Part shown: piece by piece, positions 1 through 9,530 of the stretch
Numbering within the stretch: position 1 is the first letter of the stretch
How the letters are laid out: each line of letters begins with the position of its first letter
Source of the DNA: Rapana venosa
Taxonomy: Eukaryota > Mollusca > Gastropoda > Neogastropoda > Muricidae
Assembly: GCA_028751875.1 (NCBI GenBank)
Contig: CM054155.1
Location: 54,961,492-55,025,491, forward strand
DNA: 64,000 nt
Reading direction: 5' to 3'
Notes under the pieces: model-generated
The model's input: the letters and a program-made list of their open reading frames with translations, nothing else
What the model was told of the DNA's origin: nothing
Database searches by the model: none
Translations under genes and position numbers: made by a program

Positions 1-169
1 CTAATGTCTAATGATATCAATTGTGTGATTTGCTGTATTATGGTATTTTCCTAAGGTAATTTCTACTCTTTTGTTTTTGTTTCAAGTTTGGCAACCACTT
101 GGTACACAGTTTTGTAACTTTCTAGTAGTTACATTGCATGTGTAGCTTTATTCAGTACATCAGTGAGAT

Positions 170-350
170 TAAAAAGCCGCAGGACCTTGTGGGAACACCA
201 TGCAGAAACCATCAGTAGTCTGCACACGGTGAACCTGTTCTCCCCTTCACAGAGTTGGTCATTGTGTATGGGTGGAACAGACTCACATTTACACAGCTTC
301 ATGCATCGAGAATAGGTGTAAAACGCGGCATCAAACGCTTTATTCTTACT
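170..350. repeat. Dispersed repeat R (SINE-like), unit A copy
   Basis: A block of about 180 bp containing 'cattgtgtatgggtggaaca' and 'aggtgtaaaacg' recurs in diverged form at about 24,735-24,890, 31,050-31,245, 47,105-47,330 and 63,489-63,714. In the cleaner copies it ends in an AATAAA-rich tail followed by a (CA)n tract. That suggests a short retroposon with a microsatellite-prone tail, but I cannot see clear promoter boxes. Confidence 0.5.
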
Positions 351-584
351 TGCAACAGTTTAATATCATTTCATATTTGTAAAAAACAAGAGAATAATTC
401 TGCTTAAAACGTCATCATTAATTTGAAAAACAACAAAACAGTTACAAATGTTTGCTGTAGAGGGGAACTTCTGGAATTCTGTTTCGTCTTCTTCTCAGAT
501 TTCTCGTACAACCAAAATGCTCTGTCCCAGTTGAGTGTTTTGTGTGGGATGTTCTTCATAGCAGCTTTCTTGACATTTAATTGC

Positions 585-653
585 ATGAAGCAGTTTCAAG
601 GTCAACTAGCAGGCTGCTATTTTGGGCTTTGTTTTAGGTGGCATTTGTCCCTG
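585..653 (+). pseudogene. Decayed signal-peptide exon (unit A copy)
   Basis: This is the counterpart of the unit B signal exon at 25,129-25,183: an ATG, a hydrophobic run, and a retained GTGAGT donor directly after 653. It is 69 nt instead of 55, so it would exit in phase 0 and not the phase 1 needed by the next domain exon. Residues also differ strongly (it reads MKQFQGQLAGCYFG against MGQFKLTAGLLSLW in B). I call it a relic of the same exon. The rest of the unit A gene is also broken. Confidence 0.45.
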
Positions 654-839
654 GTGAGTTCGGATTCTATAGTTTGTTTAAACTATTCAATAGTTTAGAA
701 CAATGCAGCTCTATTACTGAATTGAGACAAGCAGTGCGCTATGAGTTATCTTTTCTTCCCCTTTGTAGGGAAATGTTACATGTGCTCACTGTAGAATCCC
801 CAATGGGCTTAGATTCACGACACACATCACACGACACAC

Positions 840-955
840 CAACACACACACAGTCACCACACACTCACACACACACACACACACAGCACAGACACACACA
901 TATATTAGATATATTAGATATATATATAGATTACTAATATATTAGATATAGATTT
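840..955. repeat. (CA)n followed by AT-rich TATAGAT-type microsatellite
   Basis: CA-rich simple sequence (about 840-900) passes into TATATTAGATA repeats (about 900-955). Open frames of His/Thr repeats across it are readings of the simple repeat. Confidence 0.9.
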
Positions 956-2408
956 AGATATTTTATTACTAATTATAATAGGATGTGTTTCCTTTTTTTC
1001 ATTTCTCAGTTTGTGTCACATGTTCCAGTCTCACGATGGCACCTACTATTCACAATGGTGAACAGCGGTTAACTGAGTTAACACAAAGGGCCTTGTTTAT
1101 GTCTAGAAGGACTCTCAGTGGAGTGGGCTTGGCTCGATTTAACTCCAAGGGTAAAGGCCCCTGAAAGTTGGTTTGTAGCTCAAATCTAGCGTCAATCCCA
1201 GGCCATCAAGATTGTGAGCTCTACGTTCTAGCTTCCAGGCTATCCCATCCATCCCCCATCCACCAACCGATTAAAACATTGCTAGTGATGTGCTACATAC
1301 AATCTTGTTAAAAATAAGCCAAGATCATTACAATAAAACCCTAAAGGGTGATGTCATCCCAATAAAAGGCTTCCTTGCCAATCTTGCCAAAGAGTAAAAA
1401 ACCAATTAAAATTAATCCTAAATCCATTTTACATATCATAACTAAGTGGCTTACATCAGGACATCGTGATTATGCTAAAAGGAAAAACTCGGATAAGTCT
1501 ACACAATAGACCTAAAATTGGAATGGGGAAATATATCACAGAGAGAAGATTTCTTAAAAAATTTGAAAAAATTGGAAATTTGCCATGAATTACGAAGAAT
1601 ACGTGTGGGACATACTGGACTGGCCGAGTCCGCTTGGGTCGGATTCTGCGACGCGATACAACACAGATTATAATCATCATCATCAGTCCGTGACAGTGGC
1701 GGTCGTGGAGGACGACAGAAAGACGATGCCGTGGTAAGGCCTACTCCATCCGTCTCGGTTCCTCGGGTTCTGGCGCAGTAGTGCCGGTGTCATTCATTTT
1801 TTTTTCCCTTTTGGTCCAATTCACTGATGTATGTCCATCCATGACTTGTTATGTGCACCTTCCCCGCTTTTGCACCTTCGTGTGTTCCCTGCAGTACTGT
1901 TTTTTGTCTGAGTTGTTGTGGCGGGGACGTGGCTGAACCATGTCCGCTTTTTTCTCTTGGTCGATGGTGATGAAGGGGTTTCTGTGGACCGCCTGCCGTG
2001 TTATTGACTCTGACATAATTCATTGGTCTTTTCGTTCTCTCCAGGATATGCCCTGCAGTTTTCTATGGTTTTTGTTTCAAATTGCCTGGATGCGCTTTGC
2101 TGTTTCAGCAGTCAATGTACAAGGTTTTCACTTCCGTACAGCAGGGTAGTCTTAATTAGGCTTTGTAGAGCTTTAGTTTGATTGGGAAACTAACTCTCTT
2201 TACTTTTCATATGGTGGTGAGTTTTGTCATGAAGATGTTGACATGGTTATTTGACCTTGATTCTGTCGTCTCGATCGCCACCTCCTTTGATGAGGTAGCG
2301 CCAAGGTATTAAAAGGTCTACCTTCCTCCAGTTGTTGGACGTTCTGTAAATTCGCGTAGAGTGGCCGGTTGCTCGTGCTATTCACAAGTTACTTTACTTT
2401 TCTCCGAG

Positions 2409-3254
2409 CTACCTCCATCCCATTGCTCCTGCTTCTGTTCTCAAGTCTTGTCGTAGGATCTTGCAGTGATTACTTCCGCCCATGAGGTCAATGTCATCGG
2501 CAAACGAAAGTGTGAGGGGGTCTGCCGCCAATGGAGATGGTTGGTGGAAGTCCATGGAGGGTCTCCTCATAATGTTTCCAAAGATCAGATTAAAAAGGAC
2601 TGGAGATAACAGGAATCCTTGCGGACACCCACTGTGGTTTTGAAGTAGTCTCCGACCTGATTGTTCAGACACGGGGAGCTGCTGTACTGCTTACGGGTGT
2701 TGTATAGCGCTCTTGAATGGTTTGTCAATGTCATTCTTCAAGTATGCCTAAGCATTGCTGAGGACCGTGCCATTAGTCCTTCGTCGCCATAAGCTCTAGT
2801 CACAAAGCCTTCTTGAAGTCGATGTAGAAGGTGTGGAACGGTCTCTCTGATGTCGGAAGATGTTTTTTCCAAAATCAGAATGTTGCAGTTGTAAAAATCT
2901 GTTCGATTCGTGCTACGGCCTAGACTCCTGAACCAGGCTTTGTTTCCTCTGGCAAGGTGTTCTTCTGCTACTCCTTCTTGAGTCGATGCAAAATAACTCT
3001 TGAGCATGGTCTTGCTGGCATGGCTGATGAGGTTGAGTGTTCTCTGTATAGTTTGGGCATTGGCGACGTACGTCGCGCTCCCTTTCTTGGGTGGGGGTAT
3101 GATGTTGAGTGGTTGTAGTCATTCTGCTATGGCCACAGTTTTGTCTCCCAATAATTCTGTTAGACAGATAGCTGGAACATGTGTGATGTCTGTTTCGCAC
3201 CATGCTTGAGCAGCAGCTCAGCTGGTATGTTGTCGCGTTATGGCGGACTTTCAT
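2409..3254 (-). pseudogene. Reverse transcriptase remnant of the minus-strand RTE-like element
   Basis: Minus-strand pieces contain GCPQGFLLSPVLFNLIFGNI followed by LSFADDIDLMGG, which are palm motifs of a LINE reverse transcriptase with the catalytic Asp-Asp intact. Upstream parts (toward 3,254) match fingers-domain positions only weakly and are interrupted by frameshifts. The remnant is too decayed for activity. Confidence 0.75.
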
Positions 3255-4115
3255 ACTGGGCTACTGTCGGATGGCTTCTTCCACTTCTTCCCTCACGTAT
3301 AGGTAATGGCGAGGGTACTCTTGATATGCTGCTTCCTCTTCTATTATGTCTTGTTGGTTGGACTTTAGGGTTAGTTGTATAGTTCTGAGCATGTACACAG
3401 TCCACCTGTTCAATGAAGTCTGGTTTCTGTTAAGGAGGTTTCCGGAGCTGTCTTCAATGATACTGGATGATGATTGGTTGAAGTGGTTTTGTGAGTTTCT
3501 TTCTGGGTGTTGTATGCCTTTTTACCTGTTGCCCACTTTCATGTTTTTTTTTTCGATCTTCATCACATTGATCACTGATCCAACAGCTTCTCGTGGCTTT
3601 AAACATCGGATTCTTCACAAGATGTTTTGTCTCCCGGTTATTCTTTAGGGTTGGAAGACTGGTTGGTTTTCAGTGCTCTTCTTGTATCGCAGAGGTCCAA
3701 GATGTCATTGGTAGTCCTATGGCTGGTAGTTTATTCCTCTGAGACCGAAGTACTCTTCTGCTGTTTTCTCGGACTGCACTCATTATAGTTGTTGGTGAGG
3801 TCATTGATGTCATTGTCAGGAGGGTTTAGTTGCGCAAACGGCCGCCAAGCTTAGATTGGCCGATCTCCTAACACCTGGATCTTTTCTCAGTTTGTTCCAC
3901 GTCTAATTTGAAAGTGGTTTGCAGGCTGTTTGGTTTTCTTCAGCTTCATTTTGAATACCAAGCTGCACAAGGTCGTGGTCGCTGCCTATGTCAGCTCCAG
4001 GGTAGGTTCTTTGTTCTGGCTCTGTTGATGTGGATTGAAGCGCCGTGCGTGGTGTTAAGATAAAATCTATTTGGTTATGGATCTTGCGGTTTGGCGCATG
4101 CCAGGTTGTCCTTGA

Positions 4116-4842
4116 CTACTTGTGGGGATAGAGGGTATTGGCAATGGTAAGTCTGTGGGTGCAGGCAAACTCCAGCAGACGTAGTCCCCTGTTGTTGTTC
4201 TCTCCAGTTCCAAACTGGTCAACTGTTCCGGCCCATTGGTTGTAAGACTCAGGACCTACTTTGGCGTTAAAATCCCCTTGAATGATGATGTCTTTCTTGG
4301 GTATCTTCATAATGGTCTCTTCAAGATCTTCGTAAAATTCTTCTACTTCTTCATCTGCATGGTCAGATGATGGTGCATAGATTTGTATGATGGTGATGTT
4401 CTTGGGCTTGGCCGACACCCGGATGCTGATAATCCTGCTGGAAGCCGGTGTACAGCTGATAATGCACCCCACTACTTCCTTTCTGACTATAAATACCACT
4501 CCATGTTGGTGATGTTTCTCTTGACCACTGTACCAGATCTTGTTGCCTTCTTCAGTCATTGTCTCACCAAATCCTGTCCTTCTCACTTCTCCTAGTCCAA
4601 TAATGTCCTATTTATAGTGGCTAAGCTCATACTCTAGTTCTTTTGATTTTTCCGCACTGGTAGAGTGTACGGACGTTCCATGTACCAATGGTGATCTGTT
4701 CTCTAGGGAGCTTAAGTAATGTTTTAACTCCAGTAGCTGACTTGTCACTTCCACCCTGGTGTTGATCAATGGAAAGCGCGGTCATTGGTAACCCGGGCCT
4801 CGTCCAGTCCAGTATCATATTGGCTTTGCATCTGTCTTTCAT
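4116..4842 (-). pseudogene. APE-type endonuclease domain of the RTE-like element
   Basis: Two open pieces on the minus strand, 4,842-4,627 and 4,586-4,116, together cover most of an exonuclease-endonuclease-phosphatase fold. The first carries ITIGTWNVRTLYQCGK, the usual start of this domain in RTE-like and related LINEs. The second carries GVVFIVRKEV, ITIIQIYAPSSD and QGDFNAKVG. In intact elements this domain nicks target DNA to prime reverse transcription. The break between the pieces, and the loss of the domain's C-terminal part containing the usual SDH motif, mean it is not functional as read. Confidence 0.8.
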
Positions 4843-4860
4843 GTCTTTTCTGTGGGCTTA

Positions 4861-5033
4861 GGATATTCCTTGGTGGCGCCAATCTCCTCTCCAAGTCTCC
4901 ATATATTTTTTTCTTTCTATTGGGATTCCTCCCCAACATGCGACAGGTTGTATTGGGTTACATGGATACCAGTAGCAGTAACAGAGAACTTCTCTGACTG
5001 ACCTGACAAATGTCAAGTTACAACTGTGCAACT
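4861..5033. other. Spacer between RTE-like element and SINE-X
   Basis: It is about 170 bp without a gene, possibly 5' UTR of the minus-strand element. Its right end holds the left copy of a 9-bp target duplication, TGTGCAACT (5,025-5,033). Confidence 0.5.
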
Positions 5034-5322
5034 GTTAAAGGTAAAGGTGTTCCCATAACCTATGTGGTCTAAGGGAGCGAGGCGTCAGAGAACTCAGCTT
5101 CTCCAGGGGCCAGCATATTGAGGGCGGCGCCCATCCCCTCTCCCTCGCTGCTTTACCTTCCCTGACCGTAAAGAGGGCAGGTACTCATTTACAGCTGGGG
5201 GAACTGTACTGAAGCCAAGGCGCACAAACGGTCAGCCATCCAAGTGGTAACCACCCTTGACGCTGCATAATCTTGGCTGGGGGGAAAGCGAGCGCCCCGA
5301 TCACTGAGCTATCCCGTCCCCT
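5034..5322 (-). mobile_element. SINE-X: short retroposon with tRNA-like A box and 5S-like box C
   Basis: The element is flanked by TGTGCAACT at 5,025-5,033 and again at 5,323-5,331, a clean target-site duplication. On the minus strand it opens with GGATAGCTCAGTGATCGG, a tRNA-type A box. About 50 nt later comes a run (including ACTTGGATGGCTGACCG) that closely follows the 5S rRNA internal control region (ACTTGGATGGGTGACCG). Diverged copies lie at 9,237-9,530 and 62,316-62,600. Pol III transcription is inferred from these boxes. No protein is encoded. Confidence 0.82.
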
Positions 5323-5331
5323 TGTGCAACT

Positions 5332-5619
5332 ATAGATAGTGCAATTCGAAATCTGTCCAATCCAATCCTGTTGTTTATAGCTCCGCCAAACACAGAGGCC
5401 ATTTCAGGGCTGTCACCTCGTAACATTTTAAATCTCATATTTAAAATGTGCAACTATGTACAGATTAAAATAGACCATAAAACCAACTCTACTAAATCTA
5501 AATCTCTTGAAATCTTTTTAATCTAAATTAAAACTGCGCAACTACAGAGTCTAAACAAGATTAAAACGGGGTATAAAATCCAACTCTACTATCCTTCCCT
5601 GCATTAACGCCCTGACCAA
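5332..5619. other. AT-rich gap, no gene seen
   Basis: It holds short internally similar phrases (attaaaa...tgcaac near 5,450-5,540) and no supported coding potential. It may be the 5' part of the plus-strand RTE-like element or older sequence. Confidence 0.4.
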
Positions 5620-5773
5620 ACCATAAGGAGAAGACCAAACCACAGAAGAAGATCACAAACTATGGTATAGTGGCGACGACTCCAAACACCAACATGGAGT
5701 AGGATTTCTTGTCAACAAGAAGAGGACTAACAGTGTCATCAGCTGTACCCCAATCTCAAGTAGACTGATCTCC

Positions 5774-7408
5774 ATGCGTATCGCAGCAAAACCACACAAC
5801 ATGACCATCATACAAGTCTATGCACCAACATCAGACTACGATGATGAAGCAATTGAGCGTTTCTACAAGGATTTGGAGAGCGTCATCAAATCAACTCCAA
5901 AGAAGGACTTTCTCGTGATTCAGGGCAACTGGAATGCCAAGATCGCACCTGACGCCTATGACCAATGACCAGGGACAATAGGCCGTTTTGGCGTGGACGA
6001 AACCAACGATAGAGGTCTCAGACTTTTGGAATTCGCAAGCAGCCACAATCTTACTGTCGCCAACACCCTATACCCCCACAAGACATCAAAAAGAACGACG
6101 TGGCACTCACCAAATGGAAAGATACACAACCATATTGATTACATCTTGGCCCCCAAACGATTTAAGTCGAGCATCAACAAAGCCCAGACAAGAACTTTCC
6201 CTGGCGCTGATATCGGCAGTGATCACAACATGGTACTAATGACCCTACAGATCAAGCTGAAGACCAAGAACCAGAAGAGAAATCCCCGTTTGCGATTCAA
6301 CATAGAAAAGCTGAAGGACCCCAAAGTCGCTGAAATCTTTAAAGCTGAGATAGGGGGCAGATTTGCAGCATTGAATTTCCTCCAAGATGACATCAACAAC
6401 CTCACTGCGACCTTCAGCAAGACCATTCAGGAGACAGCGATGGAGATCTTTGGGAAAGAAAGGAAAAAGAACCAACCGTGGGTTACCAACGATATCCTGG
6501 ACCTGTGCGATCAACGTAGGGAGCTAACGCCAGACAAGAACAAAAACCCACAAACGGCCAAAGAGTATAGAACAGTCAACAGGTCAATCAAGAAGAAGAT
6601 GACTGAGGCAATGGGGAACTGGATGTCAGAACAATGCTCCAAGGTTGAGAAGGCAATGGCGAAAGGAGACAGCAAGGAGGCGTACCAGACCATCAAAATA
6701 CTAACCAAGTCCCAGCAGCCAAAGACCTCCGTTATTGAAGACAAAGACGGGTCAGTCCTTACAGAGAGCGCCACTATTATGAATAGATTGACAGAAAATT
6801 GCAGCGACCTGTACAACTACAAGCTGAAGGCTGATCCAAACAAACTTCACGAGCAAGATCCCAGACCATCGGATCCTGAAAGCACACAGGTGCTGGAGGA
6901 AGAGGTAGAAGAAGCAGCAAGATCCTTGAAAGGAGGCAAGTCACCAGGGATTGACAACATCCCAGCTGAGCTCATCAAGTGCGGAGGCCCAGAGATGATC
7001 AAGGCACTAACAATCATCTGCCAACGCATCTGGACCAGCAAAGAGTGGCCTGAACAGTGGACCCAATCCATCATAGTTCTACTTCCAAAGAAGGGAGACC
7101 TGAAGAAGTGCCAAAATTACAGAACAATCAGTCTGATAAGCCATCCAAGCAAAGTTATGCTACGCATTGCCTTGAACAGACTGAAACCACAAGCAGAAGA
7201 AATCCTACCAGAAGAACAGGCAGGATTCAGACCAGGTCGAAGCACTGTCGAGCAAATCTTCAACATCAGAATGCTCATAGAGAAGCACCTCCAACATCAA
7301 CTACAGCTCTACAACAACTTCATTGACTTCAAGAAGGCCTTCGACCGAGTGTGGCAAGAAGCTCTGTGGCAAGTCATGAGAGACTATATAACTTCGACGA
7401 GGACCTGA
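5774..7408 (+). pseudogene. RTE-like endonuclease-reverse transcriptase, first part, one in-frame stop
   Basis: The sequence 5,774-7,408 is a single frame interrupted only by TGA at 5,966-5,968, where the relative at 4,116-4,586 reads Trp (NQWAG). Endonuclease motifs include MTIIQVYAPTSDYDDEA, VIQGNWNAK, and GADIGSDHNMVL, which keeps the catalytic Asp-His pair. The usual QGDFNAK Asp is Asn here (QGNWNAK). From 6,950 come reverse transcriptase motifs SPGIDNIPAELIK, NYRTISLIS, EEQAGFRPGRSTVEQIF and FIDFKKAFDRVW. The frame is lost near 7,385. The protein would nick DNA and copy the element RNA if intact. The stop, the Asp-to-Asn change and the frameshifts make this copy a pseudogene. Confidence 0.88.
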
Positions 7409-8290
7409 TTCAAGTCATCCAGGCGCTGTATGACAGCTCCCACAGCGCAGTCCTCATGGGTGGAGAAATCGAGGACTTCTTCCGGACTTCAGTTGGAGTT
7501 CGACAAGGCTGCCCGCTATCCCCCGCTCTTTTCAACGTGTTCCTGGAGAACATCATGCAGGAGGCCCTCCTTGACTTCAAGACCATAATCACAATAGGAG
7601 GAAGGCCAGTCTGCAATCTTCGATTCGCAGACGATATTTATCTCATGGGCCGCAGTGAAGAAAAACTCCAGGATCTCACCACCAGACTGGAAACATCAGC
7701 CAATGATCACGGTATGGAGATCAGCACGGAAAAGAGCAAGATCCTAGTGAACAGTTCCACACCGACCACTCCCACTAGCATCAAAATGAGTAGCGAGACA
7801 CTAGAGGAGGGTGGAAACTTTCAAGAACCTTGGAGCAGTCATCACCAAAGAAGGTACGAGCACACGAGAGGTGAAGATCAGACTTGCAATGCCACTCTCC
7901 TCCATGACTAAGCTGGCGAAAGTGTGGAGAAACCATAACATCAGAACTCACACTAAGGTCAGACACTACAAGGCACTCGTCACATCCATTGCCTTGTACA
8001 GCTGTGAAGCATGGACACTCACTGCCGATTTAGAACGTCGCATTCAAGCCTTTGAGATGAAGTGCCTCAGGCGGATCATGAACATCACCTACAGAGACCG
8101 TAAAACCAACGACTACGTCTGGCAGCAGATTAAGGCACTGGCTGGCAAACAAGAACCATTGCTAGATACAGTCAAACGGAGGAAATGAAATGGTTTGGCC
8201 ACACAACAAGGCATAACAGCCTGTCAAAGACAGTCCTACAGGGAATGGTGGAAGGAGCAAGGAGGCAGGGACGACCACGCAAAAGCTAGA
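7384..8290 (+). pseudogene. RTE-like reverse transcriptase, second part, frameshifted
   Basis: Continuing in a different frame, this carries VGVRQGCPLSPALFNVFLEN and LRFADDIYLMGR. The latter is the catalytic palm motif with both aspartates, encoded at about 7,620-7,650. A further shift near 7,810 leads to FKNLGAVITKEG and the thumb segment ALYSCEAWTLTADLERR, then to the C-terminal KMKCLRRI-like region. A third shift near 8,185 is needed to read KWFGHTTRHN and RRQGRPRKS, the latter followed by a stop. All expected blocks are present and in order, so the damage is limited to small indels and stops. Confidence 0.85.
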
Positions 8291-8659
8291 TATCCAACAT
8301 CAAGGAGTGGACCGGTCTCACTGTACCAAACCTCCTGAAAGCAGCCCAGGACAGAACCATTTGTCGGTCCACTTGCAGCGTCCGTGCGGGTACCCCAACG
8401 GTCGTCCCAAAAAAGGGAATTTTTAAACTTAAACGGGAAATTAAAAATTTTGGCCACCCTTTTTTAAAATGCAAAAAAAGCCTAAAATTTTAAAAAAGGT
8501 GCGGACGCCACCCAAAACCCACAGTACCAATTTTTAAGGAGTGGCCGGCCTAAACGGTTAAAAAACCCCCTTTTAAAAGAGAAAAACCTTAACGGAAGAA
8601 AGTCGGGCCCCCAAGGATTTTTAAAAATAACTTAAACTTAAAAATTCCAAACTTTTAAA

Positions 8660-9120
8660 TGAACCCCAAAAAGGGATATTTTCCCATTTTCCCAAACCCA
8701 TTAAAACCTCCTTTTGGAAAACGGCGACCTAACGGGTCAAATTTCCCTTTTTAAGTTTTTTGTTTTTCCAAGGGAATTAGTGGAACCCTGAAAATGGGAA
8801 AAGCTTGTTTTAAATTTTTTTTCAAATGGCCTTTTTAAAGTTATGTTTTTAAAATTGAAATCCCACTGGAAAAGGGGAACACTTTCAAAGGTCGTCCTCA
8901 AGGAAAATCGCCCCAATTTTCCAACTATTGGAATCAACTTCGTTTCAACCCCAATGGCCCGTTTTAAAGGGCATTTTAAATCCGGTGTACCGGCCGGGGA
9001 AATGTTTTTCTTTTTCAAAAGGGCTTGGCTGAACTTTTGGGAAACTCGCTTTTGGGGAAATTTTTTTAATGTAAACCTTGGAAATGGTTTTTTGTGCACG
9101 GCGGGGGAATTAATTTTTTG
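8660..9120 (+). pseudogene. Domain-1 exon of the secreted protein gene, unit A copy (corrupted)
   Basis: It follows unit B exon 29,592-29,991 block by block despite the smearing. One example is the stretch with 'cgttttaaagggcattttaa' near 8,960, against 'cgttttacaggattcagtgc' near 29,760. No open frame can be trusted, so I cannot say whether the real genomic copy is intact. Unit A also lacks most of the next exon, so the gene copy is probably dead. Confidence 0.55.
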
Positions 9121-9236
9121 GGTGGGTAAAAATTAAGGGGCTTTTTGGGGTAGTTTTTTTTAAACTTTTTCCCAATTTGGTGTGGGGGAAATTTCATATT
9201 TGTGGGGGAAAAAAAAACCGAATTTATCAAAAATAA

Positions 9237-9530
9237 AGGAAAAGGGAAGCCCCCATAACCAATAAGGTCTTGGGGGAGCGGGGCGTCAGAGACCCACTTT
9301 CAGGGCCACCCAATTGAGGGCGCGCCCACTCCTCCCCCTCGCGTTTTAACCTTCCTGCCCCAAAAGAGGGCGGGTCCCCTTTTTTACAGCGGGGTGAACG
9401 GGGGAATGTAAACCAAGCGCGAAAAGGGTCACCCAAACCAAACCCGGAAAACCACGCTCGCCGCTGCTTAAAATTGGCTGGGGAAAGCGAGTGCCCCGCC
9501 CCACTGACAAACCCGCCCCCTTTAAACTTC
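9237..9530 (-). mobile_element. SINE-X copy in unit A (corrupted sequence)
   Basis: It matches the SINE at 5,034-5,322 through its length, e.g. 'ggggagcggggcgtcagaga' and 'ccaaaagagggcgggt'. It sits at the position shared with the unit C copy (62,316-62,600). Unit B is empty at the matching place, about 30,184-30,195. The insertion is therefore shared by A and C. Confidence 0.75.

Larger units (their letters stand above)
1..1583 (+). other. Unit A: upstream/intron 1 segment of the duplicated locus
   Basis: This stretch is collinear with unit B at about 24,560-25,330 and then 28,945-29,372. Shared blocks include the part around 'gtttggcaacca' (about 90 and 24,650), the weak signal-exon counterpart (585-653 versus 25,129-25,183), and a long match at 1,145-1,583 versus 28,945-29,372. 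Unit B carries a 2.9-kb L2-like element where unit A is uninterrupted near 1,136-1,145. The match to B stops at 1,583, where an RTE-like insertion starts, and resumes near 8,445. I see no intact gene here. Confidence 0.75.
1584..4860 (-). mobile_element. RTE/BovB-like non-LTR retrotransposon, decayed, minus strand
   Basis: Read on the minus strand, this element runs from an endonuclease domain near 4,842-4,116 through a reverse transcriptase near 3,250-2,400 to a 3' end near 1,660-1,700 with a (TGA)n-like tail (ATCATCATCATCA on the plus strand). Recognisable motifs are TIGTWNVRTL at the endonuclease N-terminus, QGDFNAK (metal-binding Asp) and FADDIDLMGG (catalytic Asp pair of the reverse transcriptase). 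The frame is broken many times, so no full polyprotein is made. The insertion begins where the match between unit A and unit B stops (1,583). The RTE assignment rests on motif resemblance only. It is related to, but clearly diverged from, the plus-strand element at 5,620-8,398. Confidence 0.8.
5620..8398 (+). mobile_element. RTE/BovB-like non-LTR retrotransposon, plus strand, nearly complete coding region
   Basis: The order is endonuclease (5,640-6,250), linker, reverse transcriptase (about 6,950-7,750) and a conserved C-terminal segment (KWFGH...RRQGRPRKS, about 8,185-8,290). One long open stretch at 5,993-7,408 covers the end of the endonuclease and half of the reverse transcriptase. Later parts continue in other frames, with shifts near 7,385, 7,810 and 8,185. 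The clean sequence ends abruptly at about 8,398, inside the usual 3' end motif (CCCCAACGGTCG), where the corrupted consensus begins. This is the least decayed RTE-like copy in the window. Confidence 0.88.

Noticed and set aside
404..937. Open frames near the window start as part of a gene
   Set aside because: They cross the relic signal exon and a CA tract in unrelated frames, and the matching unit B frames are not conserved.
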